A program made the position numbers and the translations under genes. From CAIYRG01 sp035577685 (GTDB lineage Bacteria; Pseudomonadota; Alphaproteobacteria; Micropepsales; Micropepsaceae): DNA of 13,826 nucleotides. The stretch covers positions 1 to 13,826 of the forward strand of contig DATLVC010000428.1 of the NCBI GenBank assembly GCA_035577685.1, in the 5' to 3' direction. A model generated the notes under the pieces. That model was not told the origin of the DNA. It ran no database searches and saw only the letters and a list, made by a program, of their open reading frames with translations. Positions 1 to 7,232 of the stretch are shown in pieces (positions within the stretch are counted from its first letter, which is position 1; each line of letters begins with the position of its first letter).

Positions 1-1679
1 CCATTCGATCCGCCCATGATGCCGAGTTGCCTGGGCGTGGTCAGTCCGCGCTTCACCATGTCTTCGGCCACCGCGATGAAATCATCATAGGATTTCTGAC
101 GGTTGGTCTTCAGCGCCGCCTCGTGCCAGGCGGGTCCGAACTCCCCGCCGCCGCGGATATTCGCCACCGCGTAGGCGCCGCCCTTGGGCAGCCAGACCCG
201 GCCCATGCTCGACCAGTAAAATGGCGTCTGTGAAATCTCAAAGCCGCCATAGCCGTAAAGCAGCATCGGCGTAGGCCCCTTAGCCTCTTTGGCCCGCACC
301 ACGAAATAAGGGATTTTGGTCCCGTCCTTCGAGACCGCTTGATATTGGGCAGTCGCATAGGCAGCCGCATCGAAACGCGCCGGCAATGCCTTGATCGGCG
401 TAGGCACGCTCGCCGGGTCCTTTGCCGCAAACAGCGTGGTCGGGGTGAGAAACCCCTGATAGGCGAAATAAGCCTGCGGTCCCAAATCGTTCACCGACGC
501 GATTCCCGGCGAACCACCGGCCGGGAGGTTGAGCTTGGTCTCCCGCCAGCCCCCGGAGCTGTTGGGGCGGAACATATGCACGCTGCCAGTGACATTCTCG
601 AAAATCGCGGCATAGAGCGCGTCACGGCCTGAGGCGACCCCGTCAATCGAAGCGCGCGGCCCCGGCGCGTAGAGCACCGAGATCATTGGCAATTTGTTGG
701 TCGCAAGGAACGCTTTCAGCGGGAAGGCGATCAACGCGCCCTGCTTGATGGCGCCCTGACCCTCCGGTTTCCAATCCTTGCGCATGGTGAAGAACAAATC
801 ATCGCCGACCGCGGCTTTGAGGTCTGCCGACAATGGCAGCGGCAATGGGATCGTTCCCCCGTCGGGGGTGACGTAGAAATATTCGGTGTCGAAGAAGCTC
901 ACGGCCCGCGACACCACCGCAATGGTGCCGTTGGCGCTGCGCAGAACACCGGGCGAAGCGATCACGTCCTCGGGTTTGCCTTCGAAGACGATTTTCGAAT
1001 CTTCGATCTTCTGGCCGCGCCGCCACATCTTCACGATCCGCGGATAGCCCGACTGGGTCAGCGTGCCGGTCCCGAAATCCGTGCCGAAAAGAATAGTGTT
1101 CTCGTCGATGTAAACCGCTTCGGCCTTGGCCTCGCCGAGGGCGAAACCCTCCTCCACGAAACGCTTTGCGTTGGGATCGAATTCGCGCAGCACCGTCGTA
1201 TCGCCCCCGCCCGGCGAAAGCGAGATCAGACAGCGCGCGAGGTCGGGAGAACAATGCGCGCTCTTGAAGACCCAGCTCTTGCCCTCCTCGGCGGCCAGTC
1301 TGTCGACATCGAGCAGAATGTCCCATTGCGGGTTCGGCGTTTCATAGGAGGCAATCGTGGAACGGCGCCAAATCCCGCGCACATGGGCCGGGTCCTGCCA
1401 GAAATTGAACACGCTATCGCCATGCAATTCGCCCATGGGAATGCGGTCGTCCGCATCGAGCAGCGAAAGGATAGAGTCATAAGCCTTTTGATAGTCGGGG
1501 TCGGATTTCAGCTGCTTCAAGGCAATCGCATTCTGCCCAGCCACCCATTCGAGCGGCTTGTCGCCATGAATATCTTCGAGCCAGAGATAAGGATCGTCCC
1601 CCGCATCCGCCGCGTACATCGCCGTCACCGTTCCCAAAATCAGCGCCATGCCGGCAAGAACGTCCGTCCAGATGCGCAT
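1..1679 (-). CDS. Prolyl oligopeptidase family serine peptidase (S9A), exported, C-terminus cut by window edge
   Basis: Serine peptidase that would cleave short peptides after proline or similar residues. The visible 559 residues begin with a likely signal peptide (about residues 1-24: short charged start, hydrophobic VLAGMALILG, then AMYAADA), pointing to the periplasm. DDPYLWLED follows, the usual S9A N-terminal signature, then a long beta-propeller-like region. The alpha/beta-hydrolase part shows YGYGGF, NIRGGGEFG and, at the very edge, GGSNG with the nucleophile at Ser558, close to where the serine lies in known prolyl endopeptidases. The catalytic Asp and His would lie beyond base 1, so an intact active site cannot be confirmed. 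The start at 1679 is preferred because GGAGA sits about 7 nt upstream; an in-frame ATG 27 nt further upstream has no ribosome site. Divergent from dapF. Family is secure; exact substrate specificity is not. Confidence 0.93.
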   Translation of the reverse strand, partial: MRIWTDVLAGMALILGTVTAMYAADAGDDPYLWLEDIHGDKPLEWVAGQNAIALKQLKSDPDYQKAYDSILSLLDADDRIPMGELHGDSVFNFWQDPAHVRGIWRRSTIASYETPNPQWDILLDVDRLAAEEGKSWVFKSAHCSPDLARCLISLSPGGGDTTVLREFDPNAKRFVEEGFALGEAKAEAVYIDENTILFGTDFGTGTLTQSGYPRIVKMWRRGQKIEDSKIVFEGKPEDVIASPGVLRSANGTIAVVSRAVSFFDTEYFYVTPDGGTIPLPLPLSADLKAAVGDDLFFTMRKDWKPEGQGAIKQGALIAFPLKAFLATNKLPMISVLYAPGPRASIDGVASGRDALYAAIFENVTGSVHMFRPNSSGGWRETKLNLPAGGSPGIASVNDLGPQAYFAYQGFLTPTTLFAAKDPASVPTPIKALPARFDAAAYATAQYQAVSKDGTKIPYFVVRAKEAKGPTPMLLYGYGGFEISQTPFYWSSMGRVWLPKGGAYAVANIRGGGEFGPAWHEAALKTNRQKSYDDFIAVAEDMVKRGLTTPRQLGIMGGSN

Positions 1680-1810
1680 GGATGTTCTCCAAGAACTGGT
1701 GCCCATTTTGGAGGCTTTGACCGCAAGATCAACTCCCGGCCTCGGTCCCACGGCCAGGTGTGGCGCATACACATCTAGAAACCACCTATCAGCGGCCCTA
1801 TAAGGCCGGC
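1680..1810. promoter_or_regulatory. Divergent intergenic region between the S9A peptidase and dapF
   Basis: This 131-bp gap must hold the promoters of both divergent transcription units, unless dapF starts inside the peptidase gene. I found no convincing paired -35/-10 boxes on either strand; a lone TTGACC at 1717-1722 lacks a -10 partner at the right distance. Just before dapF, CGGCC at 1793-1797 and GGCCG at 1804-1808 form a small inverted repeat around CTATAA that overlaps the AAGG ribosome site. Confidence 0.4.
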
Positions 1811-2659
1811 ATGACCTGTTTTTTGAAAATGCACGGGCTCGGCAATGACTTCGTCATCTTCGATGCGCGCACCTTCCCGGTCCCGGTCGATCCGGCGGCC
1901 GCCAGGGCGATTGCCGACCGCAAGCATGGGATCGGCTGCGATCAGGTGATCGTGATGGAGCCGGCCAAAAACGGCGCCGCCGCCTTCATGCGCATCTTCA
2001 ATGCCGATGGCGGAGAGGTCGAGTCCTGCGGCAACGCCGCGCGCTGCGTCGCCTATCTGATGATGGCCGAGCGCGAGACCGACCATATCTTGATTGCAAC
2101 CGCAGGCGGGCCGCTCGAGTGCAGCGGCACGGGCGCTGACTCGGTGACCGTCGATATGGGCGTGCCCCGCTTGGACTGGCGCGAAATTCCCATGGCGCAA
2201 GCGGTGGATACGCAATCCTTTGCGCTCGACGTGCCGGGATTTGCCGAACCGGCGCTACGGTCGGCTGCTGCCGTTTCGGTGGGCAACCCCCATTGCGTGT
2301 TGTTCGTCAACGACGCGGAGAGCGCGCCGGTGACCACGCTAGGTCCGGCGATCGAACATCATCCCTGGTTTCCTTCGCGCACCAATGTGGAATTCGTCGA
2401 GCGGCGTCCCGGCAACGTCTTGCGCATGCGTGTCTGGGAGCGCGGCGCCGGGGTCACGCTCGCATGCGGGACGGGGGCGTGCGCCGCGGCTGTGGCGGCG
2501 AGTTTGCGCGGACTCACGGGCCGCAAGGTGAAGCTTATTCTCGATGGCGGAGAACTCGGCATCGAATGGCGCGAGAGCGACGATCATGTGCTGATGACGG
2601 GGCCCACACGCTTCAGCTTTGCAGGCGAGGTCAACATTGCCGGGCTGGTGGAGCCGTGA
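1811..2659 (+). CDS. dapF: Diaminopimelate epimerase DapF
   Basis: Converts LL-diaminopimelate to the meso form, the last intermediate before lysine and the cross-linking residue of peptidoglycan; cytoplasmic, cofactor-independent. The 282-residue product has the family N-terminus FLKMHGLGNDF, the first catalytic cysteine in ESCGNAARC (Cys73) and the second in ACGTGACAA (Cys219), plus GNPHCV and RTNVEFV. Length is typical. The ATG at 1811 is chosen over an in-frame GTG at 1760 because homologues begin a few residues before KMHGLGNDF, and because AAGG lies about 6 nt upstream; the extra 17 residues look like untranslated leader. The stop overlaps the GTG start of mtaB by 4 nt (GTGA), so dapF leads a coupled dapF-mtaB-ftsY-yciB unit, an order known in other alphaproteobacteria. 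Confidence 0.97.
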   Translation: MTCFLKMHGLGNDFVIFDARTFPVPVDPAAARAIADRKHGIGCDQVIVMEPAKNGAAAFMRIFNADGGEVESCGNAARCVAYLMMAERETDHILIATAGGPLECSGTGADSVTVDMGVPRLDWREIPMAQAVDTQSFALDVPGFAEPALRSAAAVSVGNPHCVLFVNDAESAPVTTLGPAIEHHPWFPSRTNVEFVERRPGNVLRMRVWERGAGVTLACGTGACAAAVAASLRGLTGRKVKLILDGGELGIEWRESDDHVLMTGPTRFSFAGEVNIAGLVEP

Positions 2660-3945
2660 GCGGCATCGAGATCGTGACCTTCGGGTGCCGCCTGAATGCC
2701 TATGAATCAGAAGGCATTCGTGCCCGTGCGACAGAAGCCGGGCTGAACGATGCGGTCATCGTCAACACCTGTGCGGTCACGGCCGAGGCCGTGCGCCAAT
2801 CGCGGCAGGCGATCCGCAAATTGCGGCGCGAACATCCTGATGCCCAGATCATCGTTACGGGTTGCGCGGCACAAATAGAGCCGGAGACCTATGCGGCCAT
2901 GCCGGAAGTGGACCGCGTGTTCGGCAATCAGGAGAAGCTCGAGGCCAAAAATTATGTACGCGATTTCCTGCAGACCGCGCCGCGCGTGATCGTCAACGAC
3001 ATCATGGCCGTGAAGGAAACCGCTGCGCAATTCGTGGAGCATTTTCCCGAGCACAGCCGCGCGATATTGCAGGTCCAAAATGGCTGCGACCACCGCTGCA
3101 CCTTCTGCATCATTCCCTATGGCCGGGGCAATTCGCGCAGCGTCGGCGCAGGCGCGGTGGTCGAGGAGGCCCGCCGGCTTGTGGCCGCGGGCTTCAACGA
3201 GATCGTGCTGTCCGGCGTGGACCTCACCGCTTACGGCGCGGACCTTCCCGGCAAGCCCACGCTGGGTGTGCTGGTGGCGCGCATCTTGAGGCATGTGCCC
3301 GAGCTGCCGCGGTTGAGGCTCTCCTCCATCGATTCCATCGAAGCCGACGAGACATTATTGCGCCTGATAGCGGACGAAGAGCGGCTGATGCCGCATTTCC
3401 ACCTGTCCGTGCAGTCGGGCGACAATTTGATCCTGAAGCGAATGAAGCGACGCCATACACGCGAGGATACGCTGGCATTTTGCGACACCGTGCGGCGCTT
3501 GCGTCCGGACGTGGCGTTCGGCGCTGACCTCATTGCCGGCTTTCCCACCGAAACGGACGCCATGTTCGAGAACACGCTGAAGTTGGTGGACGAAGCGGGG
3601 CTTTCCTTTCTGCATGTCTTCCCGTTCAGTGCACGCCACGGGACACCTGCTCAGCGGATGCCACAACTGCCGGGCGATGTCATAAAGCAACGCGCGCGCC
3701 GACTCCGTGAAAAAGGCGATGCGGCGCTCGCGGCCCGGCTGGCGAGGCTGGTGGGAACGGATCAGGAATTGCTGGTGGAAAAGCCCGGCCTTGGGCGCAC
3801 ACGCTGCTTTGCGTGCGTCGCGTTCGATGGCGCAGCAGGACAGCCCGGCAGCGTGATGCGTGCCCGTGTCATCTCCTCGGACGGCGGGATTGCCAAAGCG
3901 CGCGTTCTAGACCCTGGGCAGCAGGGTGTACGGGCCGTCGCATGA
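2656..3945 (+). CDS. mtaB: tRNA (N6-threonylcarbamoyladenosine(37)-C2)-methylthiotransferase MtaB
   Basis: Radical-SAM enzyme that adds a methylthio group to t6A37 in ANN-decoding tRNAs, giving ms2t6A. Of 429 residues, the N-terminal UPF0004 domain carries three cluster ligands: Cys11 (TFGCRLN), Cys39 (NTCAV) and Cys70 (TGCAAQ). The radical-SAM motif is CDHRCTFC with Cys144, Cys148 and Cys151, followed by IPYGRGNSRS. The TFGCRLN start and the IPYGRGNSRS context favour MtaB over MiaB or RimO. A C-terminal TRAM-like region lies around residues 365-425. The reading frame is open far upstream inside dapF, but homology begins at the GTG at 2656, which overlaps the dapF stop (GTGA), so coupling is the likely mode of initiation. 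The stop in turn overlaps the ftsY ATG by 4 nt. Confidence 0.95.
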   Translation: MSGIEIVTFGCRLNAYESEGIRARATEAGLNDAVIVNTCAVTAEAVRQSRQAIRKLRREHPDAQIIVTGCAAQIEPETYAAMPEVDRVFGNQEKLEAKNYVRDFLQTAPRVIVNDIMAVKETAAQFVEHFPEHSRAILQVQNGCDHRCTFCIIPYGRGNSRSVGAGAVVEEARRLVAAGFNEIVLSGVDLTAYGADLPGKPTLGVLVARILRHVPELPRLRLSSIDSIEADETLLRLIADEERLMPHFHLSVQSGDNLILKRMKRRHTREDTLAFCDTVRRLRPDVAFGADLIAGFPTETDAMFENTLKLVDEAGLSFLHVFPFSARHGTPAQRMPQLPGDVIKQRARRLREKGDAALAARLARLVGTDQELLVEKPGLGRTRCFACVAFDGAAGQPGSVMRARVISSDGGIAKARVLDPGQQGVRAVA

Positions 3946-4922
3946 CGAATGAGGATAGTTCCGGCGGCAGGCTCGGAATGTTCACGCGCCTGAAAGCGGG
4001 TCTTGCGCGCACGGCCACGCAGCTCTCCGGTGGTCTTACCGGTGTTTTCACCAAAGAGCGGCTCGATGCCGAAACCGTGCGTGTGTTGGAGGACGCGCTG
4101 ATCCGCGCCGATGTGGGCACGGCCCTTGCTCGCGAACTCGCTGCCGAAGTCGCAAAGGATCGCTACGACACGGACATTACCGAAAGGGAGCTACGCAGCC
4201 TTCTCGCCGATGCAATTGCGAAGGTGCTCGCACCGGCGGCTAAGCCTTTCGTCATCGATCCCGCGCGCAAGCCATTCGTGGTGCTGATCGCAGGCGTCAA
4301 CGGAACCGGCAAGACGACGACTATCGGAAAGCTTGCGTCAAAGCTTAGCGATTCCGGCAAGCGCGTTTGGCTGGCTGCAGGCGATACCTTCCGCGCAGCC
4401 GCCATCGATCAGCTCAAGATCTGGGGCGAACGCGCGAAGGCACCCGTCGTTACGCGTGCACCCGGAGCTGATGCCGCCGGCCTCGCATTCGATGCCGTCA
4501 ATGAAGCCAATGCTGCGGGCGCCGACGTGCTTCTCATCGATACAGCAGGACGTATGCAGAACAAAACGGGGCTGATGGCGGAGTTGCAAAAGATCGCACG
4601 TGTCCTGAAAAAACAGGACGAGACCGCGCCGCATGCCGCCATCCTGGTGTTGGATGCAACAACCGGGCAAAACGCAATCTCGCAGGTGGAGGCGTTCCAG
4701 GCGGCCGTTCCCCTCACCGGCCTGATTATGACAAAGCTCGACGGCACGGCGAAGGGCGGCATTCTGGTGGCGCTCGCAAACCGCTTCAAACTGCCGATTC
4801 ATTTCATCGGCGTGGGCGAGAGCATCGGCGATTTGCAGAACTTCGACGCCTTGGCCTTTGCCAGGGCCCTTACCGGGGCCGATGAAGCACCCCGTCAGAC
4901 GATGGGCTCATTTCGTTTTTGA
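3942..4922 (+). CDS. ftsY: Signal recognition particle receptor FtsY
   Basis: SRP-family GTPase that receives ribosome-nascent-chain-SRP complexes at the inner membrane and hands them to SecYEG. The 326-residue product has an N-terminal helical region (about 13-95) and then the NG GTPase domain: Walker A GVNGTGKT (118-125), DTFRAAA (148-154), DTAGR (200-204), TKLDG (264-268) and GVGE (290-293). There is no long acidic A domain as in E. coli; short FtsY forms are normal in alphaproteobacteria. The start at 3942 overlaps the mtaB stop (ATGA). A second in-frame ATG at 3978, just before FTRLKAGL, is a possible alternative. No strong ribosome site precedes 3942, which fits translational coupling. 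FtsY is told apart from Ffh by the absence of an M domain. Confidence 0.96.
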   Translation: MTNEDSSGGRLGMFTRLKAGLARTATQLSGGLTGVFTKERLDAETVRVLEDALIRADVGTALARELAAEVAKDRYDTDITERELRSLLADAIAKVLAPAAKPFVIDPARKPFVVLIAGVNGTGKTTTIGKLASKLSDSGKRVWLAAGDTFRAAAIDQLKIWGERAKAPVVTRAPGADAAGLAFDAVNEANAAGADVLLIDTAGRMQNKTGLMAELQKIARVLKKQDETAPHAAILVLDATTGQNAISQVEAFQAAVPLTGLIMTKLDGTAKGGILVALANRFKLPIHFIGVGESIGDLQNFDALAFARALTGADEAPRQTMGSFRF

Positions 4923-4962
4923 AACGCTGGAATAGATTCACGCAAGGGCCTATGGTGCTGTT

Positions 4963-5526
4963 ATGCATCCGCTTCTGAAATTGGCGCTCGATCTCGGGCC
5001 GCTGCTGGTTTTTTTTGCCGCGAACGCAATGTTCGGCATTTTCAACGCGACCGCGATCTTCATGGTCGCGATGCTGATTGTCATTGCAATCGGTATCGCC
5101 ATCGAGCGGAAACTATCGCCGATGCCGCTCATAACCGGCGGCCTTGTGCTGATTTTCGGCGGATTAACTATCTGGCTCTCCAACGACATTTTCATCAAGA
5201 TTAAGCCCACTATTCTTTATGTGATGTTTGCGGGCGTCCTGTTAGGCGGGCTCGCATTTAGCCGACTTTTTATCAAAACGATCCTGGGTCAAACGCTGCA
5301 TCTTTCCGAAGATGCCTGGCGTACACTGACATGGCGGTGGGCGCTGTTTTTCATCGCGCTGGCGATACTCAATGAGATTGTGTGGCGAAATGTCTCGACC
5401 AATACATGGGTCGCGTTCAAAGTGTGGGGCGTATTTCCCCTGACGCTGCTTTTCGCGATGGCGCAGACGCCTTTCATTGCGCGCCATCAGATAGAAACCG
5501 ACGAAACGCCCGCCGCATCGCGGTAA
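4963..5526 (+). CDS. yciB: Inner membrane-spanning protein YciB (intracellular septation protein A family)
   Basis: Small polytopic inner-membrane protein of the YciB/IspZ family, linked in other bacteria to septation and cell-envelope integrity; its biochemical activity is not established. The 187 residues contain about six hydrophobic segments (roughly 9-27, 30-48, 54-73, 82-100, 124-140 and 153-170). Family hallmarks are the N-terminal LKLALDLGPLLVFF, the IKPTILY segment and LNEIVWRN at 136-143. It lies 40 nt after ftsY in the same direction, with only a weak ribosome site (AAGGG about 15 nt upstream of the ATG), and probably ends the dapF transcript. The same ftsY-yciB adjacency is common in alphaproteobacteria. 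Confidence 0.94.
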   Translation: MHPLLKLALDLGPLLVFFAANAMFGIFNATAIFMVAMLIVIAIGIAIERKLSPMPLITGGLVLIFGGLTIWLSNDIFIKIKPTILYVMFAGVLLGGLAFSRLFIKTILGQTLHLSEDAWRTLTWRWALFFIALAILNEIVWRNVSTNTWVAFKVWGVFPLTLLFAMAQTPFIARHQIETDETPAASR

Positions 5527-5681
5527 GCGGTTGAACAGCTTTTCGAAAAGACCCAGCCGCCGCGCTCGCGCGTGAAACCTTTAGAGATTCCACCCTCGCG
5601 GGTTCCCTGCATACGCTCGCTGGATTACGGCGACAAGTGAAACTCTCTCGCATCATTTGCGCAAAATCATTCAAAGACCGC
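5527..5681. other. Intergenic spacer after yciB, no gene seen
   Basis: No reading frame with coding character was found here. It holds two short perfect palindromes: CTTTTCGAAAAG at 5539-5550, 12 nt after the yciB stop, and TTTGCGCAAA at 5656-5665, just upstream of the putative marR promoter. The first has no loop and no following T-run, so it is not a standard intrinsic terminator. No convincing terminator for the dapF-yciB unit was found. Confidence 0.5.
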
Positions 5682-5709
5682 TTGCGTCCGCGATGAGTTG
5701 CGCTAAGGT
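5682..5709 (+). promoter_or_regulatory. Putative sigma-70-type promoter of marR
   Basis: TTGCGT at 5682-5687 and TAAGGT at 5704-5709 are separated by 16 nt, a plausible housekeeping pair for a GC-rich alphaproteobacterium. Transcription would begin near 5716. If so, the in-frame TTG at 5709 cannot be the marR start codon, which agrees with choosing ATG 5775. This is a match by eye only; neither box is a close consensus. Confidence 0.35.
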
Positions 5710-5715
5710 TGCGCC

Positions 5716-5733
5716 CCGTACCGACGGGTACGG
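5716..5733. promoter_or_regulatory. Perfect inverted repeat upstream of marR, candidate MarR operator or leader hairpin
   Basis: CCGTACC at 5716-5722 and GGTACGG at 5727-5733 are perfect 7-bp complements separated by GACG. The repeat sits at the predicted transcription start and about 41 bp before the marR ATG. MarR dimers typically bind 16-20 bp palindromes overlapping their own promoter, so size and position both fit autorepression. It could instead act as an RNA hairpin in the leader. Confidence 0.4.
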
Positions 5734-5774
5734 ACGAATTTGTTCTAATCCGACATTGCACCGGGGGTTTGGGG

Positions 5775-6284
5775 ATGGCTTCGAAGGGTCCGCGCAAGGC
5801 CAATGGCGGCTTTGACCTTTCACAGTCGCCGTCGCACCTGCTACGTCGCTGTGTGCAATATGCGAACGATCTGTTTTCGCGCGAGCCTGGCGCAAGCGAT
5901 CTCACCAAGCAGCAATTCACGGTTCTCTCTGCGGTCGAGCAGAACGAAGGCATGAGCCAGACCGATCTCGTCGCCATCACCGGCATCGATCGTTCGACGC
6001 TTGCGGAAATGATCCGCAGGATGATCGAAAAGGGACTGCTGGACCGCGAACGTACGGAGAGCGATGCGCGCGCCAATGCGGTGCGGATCGCCGCTTCCGG
6101 CAAGAAGGCACTGCGCAGCGCGCGCACGGCCAGCGAACGTGTGGAGCGCACTTTGCTTTCCAGCCTTGCCGCCACCGACCGCGCAAGGTTCTTGAAGATG
6201 CTTTCGTCCATGGTCGCCCAGGCCGAAACGGAAAATCCGGGTGCCCGCAACGAAACGCGTCCGCGCCCACGCCGGTCGCGCTGA
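5775..6284 (+). CDS. MarR family transcriptional regulator
   Basis: Predicted dimeric winged-helix DNA-binding protein of 169 residues. Dimerising helices flank a central wHTH at about 43-110: LTKQQFTVLSAVEQNEGMSQ leads into a recognition helix around IDRSTLAEMIRRM (71-83), and the wing is LLDRERTESDARANAVRIA. The DxR-type wing and GLLDRER are typical of MarR. The tail after about 150 is rich in Arg and Pro and probably disordered. The ATG at 5775 is used: it follows a G-rich stretch and avoids the putative promoter that overlaps an upstream TTG frame. It ends 1 nt before the stop of the opposing small gene. The ligand and targets are unknown; a nearby inverted repeat suggests self-regulation. 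It interrupts the yciB-ccm neighbourhood and shares no obvious pathway with either side. Confidence 0.88.
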   Translation: MASKGPRKANGGFDLSQSPSHLLRRCVQYANDLFSREPGASDLTKQQFTVLSAVEQNEGMSQTDLVAITGIDRSTLAEMIRRMIEKGLLDRERTESDARANAVRIAASGKKALRSARTASERVERTLLSSLAATDRARFLKMLSSMVAQAETENPGARNETRPRPRRSR

Positions 6285-6285
6285 G

Positions 6286-6483
6286 TTAAACCTTGATGTC
6301 CAGTTGCGTACCGGGGCGGATAATCGCGCCCGGCGAAGCCGTTTGCTTGTGGTCTTGGCCGGCGGAAGACTTGGCCAAATCCAGCGGCTGGAAGGATGTC
6401 TGCTGCGCGGGGGCTTTTACGGGCGCAGGCCTTTGGGCCTGAACCTGTGCCGCGAGGAGAAGATTGGAGGCATCGATCCGCAT
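6286..6483 (-). CDS. Small protein of unknown function at the end of the ccm cluster
   Basis: A 65-residue product beginning MRIDASNLLLAAQVQAQR, then a Pro/Ala/Gln-rich low-complexity middle, FQPLDLAKSS, and an ending PGAIIRPGTQLDIKV. It has no signal peptide, membrane segment or cysteine. The structured-looking ends around a variable linker and the position on the ccm strand, 48 nt after ccmG, argue for a real gene. The ribosome site is weak, however, and the overlapping opposite-strand frame is also open. I have an impression of similar alphaproteobacterial proteins but cannot name a family. Its stop faces the marR stop with a single base between them. Function unknown. Confidence 0.6.
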   Translation of the reverse strand: MRIDASNLLLAAQVQAQRPAPVKAPAQQTSFQPLDLAKSSAGQDHKQTASPGAIIRPGTQLDIKV

Positions 6484-6531
6484 GAGCGGACCATGCCAAA
6501 ACTTGGTTTCCCAAAACCTAAGGGCTGCTCA

Positions 6532-7056
6532 TTATTTCAGTGCGGGCAGAACCAGCCTGTCCAACACCTCGTCGGTCAGGGGACCGGCATAGTGCATGCG
6601 AATGACGCCCGCGCTGTCGACCACGAAAGTTTCCGGCACGCCGGTGACCCCCCAATCGATCGCGACCCGGCCATCTTTATCCTGGTTAATCTTTCCGAAC
6701 GGATTGCCGAGTTCCGACAGGAACGCGCGCGCCTTCTCGGGTTCGTCCTTGTAATCCACGCCATAGAGGGTCACGCCGTTGCGCTTCGCCAACGCTTCCA
6801 GGGTGGAATGTTCGAGCCGGCACGGCACGCACCACGACGCCCAGAAATTGATGATGATGGGCTTTCCCTGCCCCAGTTCGGCGCGCGTGAAATTGCTGGC
6901 CTGGGCGTCGAGCGCCGGCAGCGCGATGTCGGGCGCAGGCTTGCCCACCAAAGGCGACGGCAGCAACGAGGGCGGACCCTGGAAAAGTCCAATGAAAAGC
7001 AGGCCCGCGAGGCCTAAAAAGATCACGATCGGAATGAGGAAAAACAGCCGCTTCAC
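6532..7056 (-). CDS. ccmG: Cytochrome c biogenesis thioredoxin CcmG (DsbE)
   Basis: Membrane-anchored periplasmic thioredoxin-fold reductant that keeps apocytochrome c CXXCH cysteines reduced so that haem can be attached. The 174-residue product has a single N-terminal anchor (about 4-25), the GKPAPDIALPALD entry typical of CcmG/ResA, a WCVPC active site (Cys76, Cys79), and the cis-proline loop GVPET (Pro141) near the acidic residues characteristic of CcmG. The start is GTG at 7056, overlapping the ccmD stop by 4 nt (GTGA), so it is coupled to ccmD. It is the last recognised ccm gene in the cluster. The redox partner CcdA/DsbD and the apocytochrome-binding CcmH are not in this window. Confidence 0.95.
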   Translation of the reverse strand: MKRLFFLIPIVIFLGLAGLLFIGLFQGPPSLLPSPLVGKPAPDIALPALDAQASNFTRAELGQGKPIIINFWASWCVPCRLEHSTLEALAKRNGVTLYGVDYKDEPEKARAFLSELGNPFGKINQDKDGRVAIDWGVTGVPETFVVDSAGVIRMHYAGPLTDEVLDRLVLPALK

Positions 7057-7229
7057 TTTTGGCTCTCCCCGTTCTCCGCGTTATCGTCCTCCAACTGCCG
7101 CACGCTTCTCTTGGCGCGCGCATGGCCCTGCAAAGAAACCACAATCACAGCCGCCAAGACCAGCGCGCTGATGATATAGGCCGGCCATACATAGACCGCG
7201 TAACCGCCCATGGCGAAGAAATTCGCCAT
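7053..7229 (-). CDS. ccmD: Haem exporter protein CcmD
   Basis: A 58-residue single-span membrane protein that helps release haem-loaded CcmE from the CcmABC complex. The translation starts MANFFAMGGYAVYVWPAYI, continues with a hydrophobic segment at about 17-33 (ISALVLAAVIVV), and ends in a charged cytoplasmic tail with RAKRSVRQLEDD. The GGYAxYVWPAY pattern is the CcmD signature and the size is right. It begins 3 nt after the ccmC stop, and its stop overlaps the ccmG GTG. It is short enough to be missed by length-filtered gene finders. The identification rests on this signature together with the canonical ccmC-ccmD-ccmG order. Confidence 0.93.
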   Translation of the reverse strand: MANFFAMGGYAVYVWPAYIISALVLAAVIVVSLQGHARAKRSVRQLEDDNAENGESQK

Positions 7230-7232
7230 AAA

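Noticed and set aside
2293..2655. Upstream extension of the mtaB frame through dapF, giving a 550-residue product
   Set aside because: The extension is Arg-rich out-of-frame dapF sequence with no family match; MtaB homology begins at GTG 2656, which overlaps the dapF stop.
3813..3941. Upstream extension of ftsY inside mtaB
   Set aside because: The added residues are Arg/Cys-rich shadow translation of mtaB; the ATG at 3942 overlaps the mtaB stop in the usual coupled way.
5539..5550. CTTTTCGAAAAG palindrome as a terminator for yciB
   Set aside because: A perfect palindrome with no loop and no following T-run cannot form a standard intrinsic terminator; kept only as a note in the spacer entry.
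5709..5774. TTG start for the MarR gene 22 codons upstream
   Set aside because: It would cover the putative -10 box and an inverted repeat, and the added residues do not look like a MarR N-terminus.
5474..6514. Minus-strand 346-residue open frame opposite marR and its promoter region
   Set aside because: Ser/Arg-rich low-information translation lying antisense to a clear MarR gene; no motif and no ribosome site.
6505..6518. GGTTT/AAACC hairpin after ccmG as a terminator
   Set aside because: The stem is only 5 bp and AT-rich, and the small downstream gene on the same strand would be cut off; too weak to annotate.
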